Virus record (IMG/VR): IMGVR_UViG_3300002514_000118
Span: 614-34,058 of that record
Source: a virus
DNA length: 33,445 nucleotides
Reading direction: 5' to 3' (one strand)
Within the stretch, counting starts at the first letter, position 1; each line of letters opens with the position of its first letter. The translations under genes were made by a program, and so were the position numbers. Positions 1 through 7,274 of the stretch are shown here, piece after piece. Below the pieces are notes generated by a model, which saw only the letters and a program-made list of their open reading frames with translations, searched no databases and had not been told where the DNA came from.

Positions 1-1811
1 GGAACGTATGGTGCATATACATAGCCTGTCTCAAGATAGCTACCGCCCTTGTAGCCAACGAGGATCTTATTCCGAGGGAAGTAAGGATCCTTATAGACTG
101 TGAAGCGATTACTAAGAGAACCAACCGGAGTTGCGCCTAGGGTGAATGGATTACCCATCTGCCCTTGTCCATCCATGCTTATGTTCGGCTTATAGAGTAC
201 TGAAGCCTCAAAGACGGTGGAAACCTCTGGTGAGGTCACAACGAAGTTGGCTGAGCCGCGCAACGTCTTACGATGAATCTGGTTTGCTACATCAATGATT
301 GTCTCAACCAGGGTCTCGTACCACTCACGAACTGTACCAGTGAATGCAGGACCAGCAGCCAATGTCGAAGACTTAGTCTGCTCTGTACCGCTTGTCTTAT
401 TAACGAACTTACCTGGCATTCTTGACCAGTAATAGTTAGCACCCTTAGCTTCACTAAGAAGATCATTGAGGATCTCGCGATCAATCTCAAGTGCGATCTG
501 CTCAGAGAGGATCTGAGTAAGCTCAACCTCAGCGTCAAGGCTGTGGTAAGCATTCAAGTCCTGAGCAAGCTCTGGTGACCAACGAGCACGAAGCTTACGT
601 GTCTGAGCTGTAACAGCAATTGACTCAATCTTTATGTCGATCTCTGGGATGACTGGAGATGGAGAAGTGCCGAAGTTAGACTCAAATGTTGGAATCGTTA
701 ACGTTGATCCAACACCAGATTCAACATCAAGACTTGGAGCTATAACGTAAGAACCGGTGAGGTTGTTAGCAGTTGTTGTACCAGTTGGCTGACGTAGAGT
801 TCCAGATATGACAAGAAGCAAAGCAGCATTAGCTGTGCTTGTTGTTACCATTGGATCAGGTGTGAACTTACTTCCCACATATGTACCAAGCTGATTAAGA
901 CGACGAATGTTAAGAATACCCTTACCATTCTGAATCTTATCGGATGGTCCTATCTCGTGCAACGTTGCATCTGAAACAATCGTGCGTCCGCCTGTTCCAG
1001 AGTTAGTGAACAATCCAAATCCCTTGATTTGACTAAGGTCGGCATCTGTCGGGAACCCGGTCGTAAGATTAACAACAAGCAGCTGGAACATACCAAGTGA
1101 TGCAGGTGTTGTGCTAGAAAGGTTATCTTCAATCAAGTTTGTGACCTGTGGATCGAACTGAAGCGCCTTTCCATCAGAACCTGTTGACCATAGATAAGCT
1201 CCGTTTGATATTGTTGAGCCGCCATTATACGCGCCTGACGCAAGAAGCGATAGGCTCGTTGATGTCTTATGAACCTTAGAATATGTCGTTCCAACAAGGT
1301 CATACTGACCGCCAACAGCAAGAGATCCGGAACGGACACCTTTACCTGGTGGCATGTTGTAAATTGACTGTCCTCTAGCATACTGCTCAGTATCAAGGGT
1401 ACCTGCATTGCCTGTTGTAAGGCTTGCGTCACCACCGACATTGGATCCGTATGTATAATCCAGATAGAAAAGCAGACCAGAAGGAAGGCTCATTGGCTGG
1501 ATGGAAACAAGTTCATTTGAAATTAATCCGCCGAAAACTCGACGAACGATTGGGAATGCGATATTTGTGAAACCGCGAAGATCGCCAGAGGAAGTAAGGT
1601 TACCACCACCGGAGCTTATTGAGCTTTGCTCTTTAAGCAGCTGTGAAGCCTGATTTTCAAGCAAGCGAGACATCGTCTCGCGACCATGGTCCTGTAGACC
1701 GCGGAGTAGACCCGTTCGAGTCCACTTTTCCACTAATCGCATACCATCGGCACCCACGTTTCTTTCGCGAATACCTTCGGTTAGCTGATTAAGTGTGAAC
1801 GACTTAGACAT
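1..1811 (-). CDS. 23: Major capsid protein, T4 gp23-like (C-terminus cut by window edge)
   Basis: Forms the hexameric shell of the phage head. The 603 codons visible run open from an ATG at 1811 to the window edge. The start has a strong Shine-Dalgarno (AAGGAG, five bases before the ATG). Residues about 405-445 (SPELAQDLNAYHSLDAEVEL, then an LSEQIALEIDREIL-type helix) and the last residues seen (ILVGYKGG...GYVYAPYVP) are hallmark gp23 sequences. The N-terminal stretch WTRTGLL...MSRLLENQ (30-54) is also typical. T4 gp23 has 521 residues and is trimmed by the prohead protease after Glu65 at an (L/I)xE site; here LLKE ends at Glu61, a likely equivalent cleavage point (inference). The gene directly follows the scaffold, as in T4. 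Base composition is richer in G and C than its neighbours, as often seen in very highly expressed genes. Confidence 0.96.
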   Translation of the reverse strand, partial: MSKSFTLNQLTEGIRERNVGADGMRLVEKWTRTGLLRGLQDHGRETMSRLLENQASQLLKEQSSISSGGGNLTSSGDLRGFTNIAFPIVRRVFGGLISNELVSIQPMSLPSGLLFYLDYTYGSNVGGDASLTTGNAGTLDTEQYARGQSIYNMPPGKGVRSGSLAVGGQYDLVGTTYSKVHKTSTSLSLLASGAYNGGSTISNGAYLWSTGSDGKALQFDPQVTNLIEDNLSSTTPASLGMFQLLVVNLTTGFPTDADLSQIKGFGLFTNSGTGGRTIVSDATLHEIGPSDKIQNGKGILNIRRLNQLGTYVGSKFTPDPMVTTSTANAALLLVISGTLRQPTGTTTANNLTGSYVIAPSLDVESGVGSTLTIPTFESNFGTSPSPVIPEIDIKIESIAVTAQTRKLRARWSPELAQDLNAYHSLDAEVELTQILSEQIALEIDREILNDLLSEAKGANYYWSRMPGKFVNKTSGTEQTKSSTLAAGPAFTGTVREWYETLVETIIDVANQIHRKTLRGSANFVVTSPEVSTVFEASVLYKPNISMDGQGQMGNPFTLGATPVGSLSNRFTVYKDPYFPRNKILVGYKGGSYLETGYVYAPYV

Positions 1812-1846
1812 TATAACTCCTTTATGTTTTATTTGTGCAGTTGTTC

Positions 1847-3328
1847 TTATTCGTTGTTATTAATTCCTGCAAGCACTGCCCATCGATTTACCTCTGTTGC
1901 TGCAGAGTCAGATGATGATCTTCCTGCAACTCTTGAAGATGAACCGAGTGCGCGTCGTGTCGCAGATTCTCTTAAAGCTCCGCCACTACCCTTCGAAAAG
2001 GATTCTGTCAAAGTTTTATAAACTAACTTAACTTCTCTTAGACTTTTTGCGTTGTCAATTGACTCAACGACGGTTTTCCTCTGCGAGGATGAGACGTCCT
2101 TGTTTTGCAACAGCTTATTAACATAGAGAAGCTTTGCGTTAAACAGATTGAGATCTGTCAATTGCTCACGAAGTGTTTCAACTGCACTTCTGTATTCACT
2201 GAGCCTATTTGCGAGAGATCGATTCTTGCGTCTCTCATTTTTCACAGCTTCAGAAAGCTTGTTAAGCGTAACCTTTAACGGATCGCCAGAAGCCTTGCCT
2301 CCACCATATGAACCATCGACACCGGCCTTGCCAGTTCCAGAGCCACCGTATGCTCCTTTAACTCCAGCACCTGAGGATCCTTTTCCTCCCCAGCTGTGGG
2401 CCATGTCATTTTTAATACCTTTTAACTTTGCGAGCTCCTTGGCTTCTGAGATGCCTATCTTAAGTCTTCTGATTTCAGACCGAAGCATTCCAGGATCGAT
2501 ATCAAATACCTCATCGAGATCTTCGAGCTCGCCACCTTCATCTGGGAGTTCTATCTCTTCCTCATCTTCAACTTCAACTTCTTCTTCATCTTCGTCATCA
2601 AGAACAAGTCTCGCTGCAAGCTGAATATCATCAGGAAGCTCTGCGTCGCCTAGATCAATTTCAATCTTGTCTTCGTTGAGATGACCAAGACCCAGGATAC
2701 TCATTATTTCATCAAGTTTGTCATCTTCATCTTGCGGCTCCACCTCTGGACCGCCTTCCAATTCTTCTAACTCAACTTCATCATGATCCTCTTCTGCCAT
2801 CATTGCTGCAGCCATCTCTGCTAATTCATCGAGATCAACCTCGTAAAGTCTATCTTTATTTGCTGACATTCTAGAGCTCTCCTGTTGAATGTGTACATCA
2901 TTAGGTATTATGTCATCTGTAAAAAGATCTATGTTTTGGTTAAGTTTATTGGCTACCTGTATCAATTTTTGCCTTTCAGCAGCGCCTAGAGACACAAATG
3001 ACTCGCGTAAGGCATCTTTTACAGAAGATTCTGTTGCGAGACTTGATATTTCTTTTCCGCCAAATACCTCTAAAAGTGACACGAGAGCACTTTCGTCGAG
3101 CATAACTTCATCTATAGAAGATTCGCCGACGATATCAGAAGCAACTGATTCAAGAATGTCATGATCATAAGATTTGTCAACTTGATTATTTCCAAGAAGC
3201 TGATCTTCAATAAAACTTCTAATTCTTGGCGTTACTGCTTCGATTATAGCATTTTTTGCATTTTGTTCTGCAGTTTCTTTTAAAAGCTTAGCTTCTGCTA
3301 TTGCATCTGTATAAATGGTATTTGACAT
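1847..3328 (-). CDS. 22: Prohead core scaffolding protein, gp22-like
   Basis: A 493-residue, very acidic, mostly helical protein just upstream of the capsid gene and downstream of the protease, which is the gp22 position in T4. Residues 1-130 are helical. Residues 160-275 are dominated by Asp/Glu, including an almost unbroken acidic run near 244-262. Residues 312-348 are a Gly/Ser linker with two similar GAYGG/GSYGG units. Residues 350-445 form a predicted coiled coil (LREQLTDLNLFNAKLLYVNK at 386-405), a pattern I associate with scaffold-type proteins of large T4-like phages. It should form the core around which the shell assembles and be degraded by the protease. T4 gp22 is about 270 residues, so this one is unusually long, mainly through the acidic middle and Gly linker. 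The ATG at 3328 has an AGAGGG ribosome site. The role is assigned from position and composition, not from a catalytic motif. Confidence 0.8.
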   Translation of the reverse strand: MSNTIYTDAIAEAKLLKETAEQNAKNAIIEAVTPRIRSFIEDQLLGNNQVDKSYDHDILESVASDIVGESSIDEVMLDESALVSLLEVFGGKEISSLATESSVKDALRESFVSLGAAERQKLIQVANKLNQNIDLFTDDIIPNDVHIQQESSRMSANKDRLYEVDLDELAEMAAAMMAEEDHDEVELEELEGGPEVEPQDEDDKLDEIMSILGLGHLNEDKIEIDLGDAELPDDIQLAARLVLDDEDEEEVEVEDEEEIELPDEGGELEDLDEVFDIDPGMLRSEIRRLKIGISEAKELAKLKGIKNDMAHSWGGKGSSGAGVKGAYGGSGTGKAGVDGSYGGGKASGDPLKVTLNKLSEAVKNERRKNRSLANRLSEYRSAVETLREQLTDLNLFNAKLLYVNKLLQNKDVSSSQRKTVVESIDNAKSLREVKLVYKTLTESFSKGSGGALRESATRRALGSSSRVAGRSSSDSAATEVNRWAVLAGINNNE

Positions 3329-3364
3329 AAGTACCCTCTTAGTATTTAATTATTATGCTGAATT

Positions 3365-4090
3365 TTAAATTTCATCAGAATCGATCTCATCTATTTTATT
3401 TAATAGTCTCATTATCTTTATTCTCTGACGAAGTATTGATCTTTCTCCTGCATCCATGTCGATAATATCGTCATAGTTCATGAGCGGAAATTCTTCTTCT
3501 TCAGGCTGAGACAATGGCGCCCGAGATGATCCATACTGTGTTCCTGTTCTTTTATAAGGGCCTGTTGTATTAAATGCCTGTCCTGCACCTCCCGATCCCA
3601 GTGGCGGACCGTCAAATCCGCGAGGATATAATACTGCTGCAGAGAAAGGAGCTATGCTTTTGCTAGCTTTTGGCAGTCTTTGCCCTTTTGCCCTTGGAAG
3701 ACTAAGACCTGTAGATCTTACTGCTGCAGCAGCTTCACCTATTCCTGTTGCACCCAACCCTAGCCCCCATCCTATGCTAGTTTGACCAAGAGAACCTCTA
3801 TCAGCCCTTGGCCAGAATCCTTGGTCAGAGCTATAGTTAGATTGTTTATTTATCATCCTTACAAATTTATCAGTTTCTGGCTTATCGTCAAAAATATCAT
3901 CTTCGTCTTCATCGTCTTCTTCACTATAAGATGGCCCTGCTCTATAAATTCCAGTTTCAGATGAACTCATGGGTCTCTCAGATCCCTGGCCGCTTCCCAT
4001 GCTAGGAATCTTTTGTGCCTTACCATATCCGTGACCAGTTCTTGGATCACCCGTAGCAGATGCTTGATTATAGTAAAGTCTTTTAGTCAT
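3365..4090 (-). CDS. Unassigned disordered acidic protein of the head cluster
   Basis: A 241-residue protein I do not recognise. Residues 1-55 are rich in Gly, Ser and Pro. Residues 56-70 are an acidic patch (SEEDDEDEDDIFDD). The middle is Gly/Ala/Pro-rich with few predicted structured segments. The C-terminal 40 residues (from about MNYDDIIDMD) look like an amphipathic helix with alternating charge. It sits between the third member of a paralogous trio and the scaffold. Expression with the head genes suggests a prohead core or minor head role, but nothing in the sequence proves it. The composition would suit a soluble, flexible assembly factor. Confidence 0.7.
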   Translation of the reverse strand: MTKRLYYNQASATGDPRTGHGYGKAQKIPSMGSGQGSERPMSSSETGIYRAGPSYSEEDDEDEDDIFDDKPETDKFVRMINKQSNYSSDQGFWPRADRGSLGQTSIGWGLGLGATGIGEAAAAVRSTGLSLPRAKGQRLPKASKSIAPFSAAVLYPRGFDGPPLGSGGAGQAFNTTGPYKRTGTQYGSSRAPLSQPEEEEFPLMNYDDIIDMDAGERSILRQRIKIMRLLNKIDEIDSDEI

Positions 4091-4096
4091 TACGAC

Positions 4097-4591
4097 CTAT
4101 TGTTTACCATTAGATCCGGCGAAAGATTTTCCAAGCCCATATGATCCTAAAGTTTGTGATTGTATCTCTGCACTTGTTATGCTTGGAGAGACAAGCCCAC
4201 CTAAACCAGACCCGAATTCAGGTGAGCTATCTGGAATAGTTCCTGTAAATTCTGGCTGATCAGCGGCATTTGTGCTACCAGCACCAGGAGACGCTGGATT
4301 AGGTGTGTATGGAGTTGCTGGCTTGCCTTCACCGCCCGTGTCCACATTATCAAAACTAGGAGATCCGTTCGCTGTATATTCTGGATTAAAATTAGGAAAG
4401 CCGAGGCCGTTTGTAACAGTTCCGTCAAGAACAGTAGATTGATATATCTCCTTTACAGCAGAATCATCATTATAATCTGTGTATAGCGGTGATGTGGGAA
4501 AAGCTGCCTGTATATTGCCTTCGTTTCTCGACCCATAAGGCCGATCTACGGGAGCTGCGGGCTGTACTATTGTTTGGGGCTGTGATGCCAT
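4097..4591 (-). CDS. Head-cluster paralog family protein, copy 3
   Basis: A 164-residue protein of unknown function and the third of three adjacent relatives. Shared landmarks with its two upstream neighbours are an N-terminal R/N-rich turn followed by F-x-x-x-P (AAFPTSP), an aromatic GFPNFNPEYTANGSPSFDNV segment, DTGGEGKP, then NPAS and a Gly/Pro/Ser-rich tail. It lacks the PKQ(R/K)xIN(F/Y)GxGP segment that ends the core of the other two, so this copy is shorter or has diverged at its C-terminus. The ATG at 4591 has an AAGGAG site eight bases upstream. The 59-base gap separating it from copy 2 is the largest in this part of the cluster. Confidence 0.75.
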   Translation of the reverse strand: MASQPQTIVQPAAPVDRPYGSRNEGNIQAAFPTSPLYTDYNDDSAVKEIYQSTVLDGTVTNGLGFPNFNPEYTANGSPSFDNVDTGGEGKPATPYTPNPASPGAGSTNAADQPEFTGTIPDSSPEFGSGLGGLVSPSITSAEIQSQTLGSYGLGKSFAGSNGKQ

Positions 4592-4634
4592 TTTTAAATC
4601 TCCTTACGGGTTCATAATATAAGTATGATGCAAG

Positions 4635-4659
4635 AAAAAAAACAACTCAACTATGTTGA
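4635..4659 (-). terminator. Weak terminator-like hairpin with U tract between paralogs
   Basis: On the minus strand the end of the copy 2 gene reads TCAAC-ATA-GTTGA (five base pairs, three-base loop), followed four bases later by eight T residues. The stem includes the TAG stop codon. It is short and AU-rich, so it is at best a leaky terminator or a 3'-end stabiliser. It may also be chance in AT-rich DNA. Confidence 0.25.
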
Positions 4660-5190
4660 AGATCCTGGTGATAGAGTCCACGGAAGTTGCCTAGCAATAA
4701 TTCCAGACGTGTCACTTGGGCTTTGTGGTCCAACTGGACCGCTGCCGTAGTTTATATTTCTCTGTTTGGGCTTGTCAGCATCGTTATTATAGTCTGGTTT
4801 TGGCTGTAGCGTCCAAGTTGCATCTACCGCAGATGCTGGATTAGGTATTGGCCAGTTTTTTGTCTCTTCATCATTAGGAGTTAGTGCCTTCCCTAGCTGA
4901 GGTCCTCCAGAGTTATCAGCGCCCGAATCGACGCAAGTGCTTAGGTCAGGTGCACCATTTGCCAAATAGTCTGTATTAAAGCTAGAGAATCCGTATCCGT
5001 CTACTTCTGAAGCTTTTAGAGCTTGTTGGACATATACTAGCCTAACCTTGTCATCAATGCTATAGTCTCCTTCAAATGTAGGGCAGCCCACAAAAGATGC
5101 CTTAGTTTTTTTCTCGTCTCTCTCTCCGAGAGCACCACCCACAGTAGTTGGTATAAGCTCAACTATTATTTGATTTTCGCTAGGCATCAT
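4651..5190 (-). CDS. Head-cluster paralog family protein, copy 2
   Basis: A 179-residue protein of unknown function, related along its length to the genes on either side. Common landmarks are a charged start, F-x-x-C/S-P, a GYGFSSFNTDYLANGAPDLS segment (compare NFNPEYTANGSPSF in copy 3), DSGADNSGGPQLGK, WPIPNPASAVDATW (compare WPVPTPVNALGPAV in copy 1), and KPKQRNINYGSGPVGPQSPS (compare PKQKSINFGAGPSSPVNPS). The start ATG overlaps the stop of copy 1 as ATGA, and a GGAGGG ribosome site precedes it, so translation is coupled. A second Met follows immediately. There is no signal peptide, membrane segment or recognised domain. Confidence 0.78.
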   Translation of the reverse strand: MMPSENQIIVELIPTTVGGALGERDEKKTKASFVGCPTFEGDYSIDDKVRLVYVQQALKASEVDGYGFSSFNTDYLANGAPDLSTCVDSGADNSGGPQLGKALTPNDEETKNWPIPNPASAVDATWTLQPKPDYNNDADKPKQRNINYGSGPVGPQSPSDTSGIIARQLPWTLSPGSST

Positions 5191-5834
5191 GACCCTCCAG
5201 TGTCATCAGACGGTGTATATGATCCAATTCTTAGAGAATTTGATTTTCCTAGCTGTAAATCTGTAAAATCTTGATCTGCAGTATCAGCTGATGAATCTGA
5301 CGGGTTTACGGGTGAAGACGGCCCAGCCCCAAAATTAATAGATTTTTGCTTTGGAACTCCTCCATCGAAATCATAGGGGCGCTGATCTGTTGGGCTTGCA
5401 CCTATTCCAAAAGTACCTCCTACAGCTGGCCCTAGAGCATTAACAGGTGTCGGTACTGGCCACGCAGAACCGTCCTCTGTTTGACCACCGACGGGTTTTC
5501 CATCGCCACCAGCTTGGCCAGCAGGGCCCACATCACTCATATTAGGTGCATTTACATAGTTAAACTGCACTCCTTCTGGAAAAAGATACCCTTTTTCAAC
5601 TCCCGTTGCAAGTGTCCTTCTATATAGCTTAGTCAGCTTCTTATCAGTTAAAAGTTTACCAGAGTCATCTGACCACATTATGGGAGAGTTGGGAAACGAT
5701 CCTTTAAGTATTGCGTCATTTCTATACCCTACTAGCGTCCCGTTAGAAGCATATCCCTCGCGCGGAGGATCTGGCTCAACCATGGTTTGACCTCTCGAGT
5801 GATATCCTTCTGGTAGTGGATCAAGTTCAGACAT
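5187..5834 (-). CDS. Head-cluster paralog family protein, copy 1
   Basis: A 215-residue protein, first and longest of the tandem trio. Its N-terminus carries two short repeats (DPLPEGYHSRG and DPPREGYASNG, roughly residues 5-28) that are absent from the other copies. After that the family landmarks appear: GSFPNSP, a V(Q)FNYVNAPNMSDVG segment, GGDGKP, WPVPTPVNALGP and PKQKSINFGAGPSSPVNPSD. The sequence is Gly/Pro/Asp-rich and probably forms an extended or beta structure. It is placed between the prohead-core candidates and the scaffold. A decoration, vertex or internal head role is possible, but this is inference only. Confidence 0.78.
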   Translation of the reverse strand: MSELDPLPEGYHSRGQTMVEPDPPREGYASNGTLVGYRNDAILKGSFPNSPIMWSDDSGKLLTDKKLTKLYRRTLATGVEKGYLFPEGVQFNYVNAPNMSDVGPAGQAGGDGKPVGGQTEDGSAWPVPTPVNALGPAVGGTFGIGASPTDQRPYDFDGGVPKQKSINFGAGPSSPVNPSDSSADTADQDFTDLQLGKSNSLRIGSYTPSDDTGGS

Positions 5835-5840
5835 AATCTA

Positions 5841-6095
5841 TTATAGCCCTTTTACTATCCTCTTTTTTATTTCTGATCGTATTTTAGATATCTTGTTCGC
5901 CCTGATTCTTAGCTTTGACTCTTTTATTCCTAGCTTTTTAATAAAATCTATCTTATTAACAAGATTTTCGCCGCCAGCCCAGGCGTCGTCAACTGTCTCG
6001 ACGTCATCAACTGATGTCACGACTTTTTTTTCAATCTTTTTCTTTTCTTCAAGCACTATGCGCTTGAGATCTTTGAAAGTGAGCTTTTTAGACAT
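5841..6095 (-). CDS. Small basic protein, possible prohead core or internal head protein
   Basis: An 84-residue, strongly lysine-rich protein. It begins MSKKLTFKDLKRIVLEEKKK and ends with a basic helix (residues 60-84, many Lys/Arg). The start is preceded by an excellent GGAGG ribosome site. Two (L/I)xE tripeptides, the recognition pattern of the T4 prohead protease, occur at residues 15-17 (LEE) and 57-59 (IKE). Cleavage at the first would release a short leader and leave a basic protein that could go with DNA, like T4 internal proteins. That processing is inference. The function is otherwise unknown. Confidence 0.7.
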   Translation of the reverse strand: MSKKLTFKDLKRIVLEEKKKIEKKVVTSVDDVETVDDAWAGGENLVNKIDFIKKLGIKESKLRIRANKISKIRSEIKKRIVKGL

Positions 6096-6130
6096 TTAAT
6101 CCTCCAAGATAACACTAATACATATACGTC

Positions 6131-6162
6131 TGTCTAATAAATTAGACAAATGATTGTCTAAT
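6131..6162. repeat. Nested inverted repeats (three TGTCTAAT-type arms)
   Basis: Three arms of the same 8-9 base unit lie in the only non-coupled gap of this stretch. Positions 6131-6148 form an 8-bp stem with a two-base loop (TGTCTAAT-AA-ATTAGACA). Positions 6141-6162 form a perfect 9-bp stem with a four-base loop (ATTAGACAA-ATGA-TTGTCTAAT). The middle arm is shared, so the hairpins exclude each other. The second hairpin contains the TAG stop of the 168 aa gene. No long U tract follows on the minus strand, so this is not a standard intrinsic terminator. Confidence 0.6.
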
Positions 6163-6664
6163 TTTGCGGTCTATTAACTGGACCGGAAAAAGCAAGATCT
6201 GCCCATTTTCCTGCTGAGTCTCCAAAAAGATCCTCTGGAGTTGACATAGCGACGGTTCTAGCTGCTTCATCGCCTGCCATAGATGTAGGAATACTAATTC
6301 CATTTGGACCACTTTGTTCAGCTACAATCTGCTCCTGGAGCGTCGTCTTTGCTGTATCTTCTAGAATCGATGATAAAACCGGATCTGATGTCAGACTTTT
6401 TGCAGTTTCCTTTACACTATTTTCAAAGCTTTCGTTAGACACTCTTTTTTTACCTGCATGCCCTATCTTGTCTAGACCTAGCCTACGTGAATGCTCTTCG
6501 CTCATTCTTCTTTTTTTTCTATTTTCAGAGATGTGAGCATGGGAAGTATTCCTAATAGACTCTTTTAGAGGTGCGACCTCTTTGCTCATGAGGCCTTCCT
6601 GTAATATCTCTATAAGACACTCTTTAACAATTGATTTTATAGCTATTCTAGTTAATTTTGCCAT
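6158..6664 (-). CDS. Unassigned head-cluster protein with leader-like N-terminus
   Basis: A 168-residue protein just downstream of the prohead protease. Its ribosome site (GGTGAG) overlaps the TGA stop of the protease gene, so the two are co-translated. Residues 1-23 form an amphipathic helix ending ILQE|G, a good match to the (L/I)xE cleavage rule of gp21-type proteases. Further matches are LKE at 33-35, ILE at 100-102 and LQE at 109-111. The middle (45-75) is basic and the C-terminal third is less charged. Position, size and multiple candidate sites suggest a prohead core protein or one packaged into the head and processed there. This is inference, and I do not recognise the family. Confidence 0.68.
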   Translation of the reverse strand: MAKLTRIAIKSIVKECLIEILQEGLMSKEVAPLKESIRNTSHAHISENRKKRRMSEEHSRRLGLDKIGHAGKKRVSNESFENSVKETAKSLTSDPVLSSILEDTAKTTLQEQIVAEQSGPNGISIPTSMAGDEAARTVAMSTPEDLFGDSAGKWADLAFSGPVNRPQN

Positions 6665-6668
6665 TTTC

Positions 6669-7274
6669 TCACCAAGACAAGATATCGTTAAAAATCCTAT
6701 CTATTCTGTCTGTTTGTGTAAAATGCTTATCAAGATCTTTTCTTGATATCTCTTTGCCTTCTCTCATCATGAATGCACCAGGTGTAGAAGGCTCACTCAC
6801 CATGTCGAAACAAATCAATTGAAAATCATCTTGAACTATCTGGGTATCACCTTCTTTTGTAGTTGACCCTACACCTCTTGAAGATATTCCCAAAGTCACA
6901 CCTGCTTCTATGAGACTTTTTAATATTTTTCCGCTCGGCGTATCGAGAATTTCAATAACTCCAATAAGGTTGTCTCCATCCATACTTGCTTGCCTAACTA
7001 TATGAGATACATTTTTAAGCTCTACGACTGATGAATCCGGGTGATCACATTCACCAAGGGCCCTGTTTTCAGATATAAATTTTTGATAATTTGTAACTTC
7101 TCTCTGCAAAACAGATCTCGGATAAATTCGACCATTTTGATTTAAAGTATTACATCGTTGCAATACTCCTTTTAGCATTATCTTTCCAGAGTTTAAGTCC
7201 TTAGACTCTTTTATCATCTCTGCTGTATAAGAGAGAGGCGTCCACTCTGTTAATAGTTTTAAATTTTCACTCAT
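6669..7274 (-). CDS. 21: Prohead core protease, gp21-like (MEROPS S80 type)
   Basis: The maturation protease that sits inside the prohead, removes the scaffold and trims capsid proteins. The 201-residue length fits T4 gp21 (212). The family pattern is clear: LKGVLQRCNTLNQNGRIYPR at 34-53; the catalytic His in GECDHPDSS (His78); VIEILDTPSGK at 106-116; the catalytic Ser in GISSRG (Ser131 or 132, within 129-134); and FDMVSEPSTPGA at 156-167. This His/Ser arrangement is that of the herpesvirus assemblin fold. The gene overlaps the upstream 284 aa gene by eight bases. As in T4, it lies between the portal and scaffold genes. Confidence 0.95.
   Translation of the reverse strand: MSENLKLLTEWTPLSYTAEMIKESKDLNSGKIMLKGVLQRCNTLNQNGRIYPRSVLQREVTNYQKFISENRALGECDHPDSSVVELKNVSHIVRQASMDGDNLIGVIEILDTPSGKILKSLIEAGVTLGISSRGVGSTTKEGDTQIVQDDFQLICFDMVSEPSTPGAFMMREGKEISRKDLDKHFTQTDRIDRIFNDILSW

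Noticed and set aside
287-1441. Three short minus-strand frames of 88, 60 and 102 codons
   Set aside because: They lie in another frame within the capsid gene, which is open across the whole stretch and has clear gp23 motifs.
2148-2624. 158-codon plus-strand frame rich in Ser and Pro
   Set aside because: It is antisense to the Asp/Glu-rich and Gly-rich part of the scaffold. Acidic codons read backwards give Ser/Leu/Phe runs. No ribosome site or family resemblance.
4201-4428. 75-codon minus-strand frame
   Set aside because: Overlaps paralog copy 3 in another frame; copy 3 is supported by its relatives.
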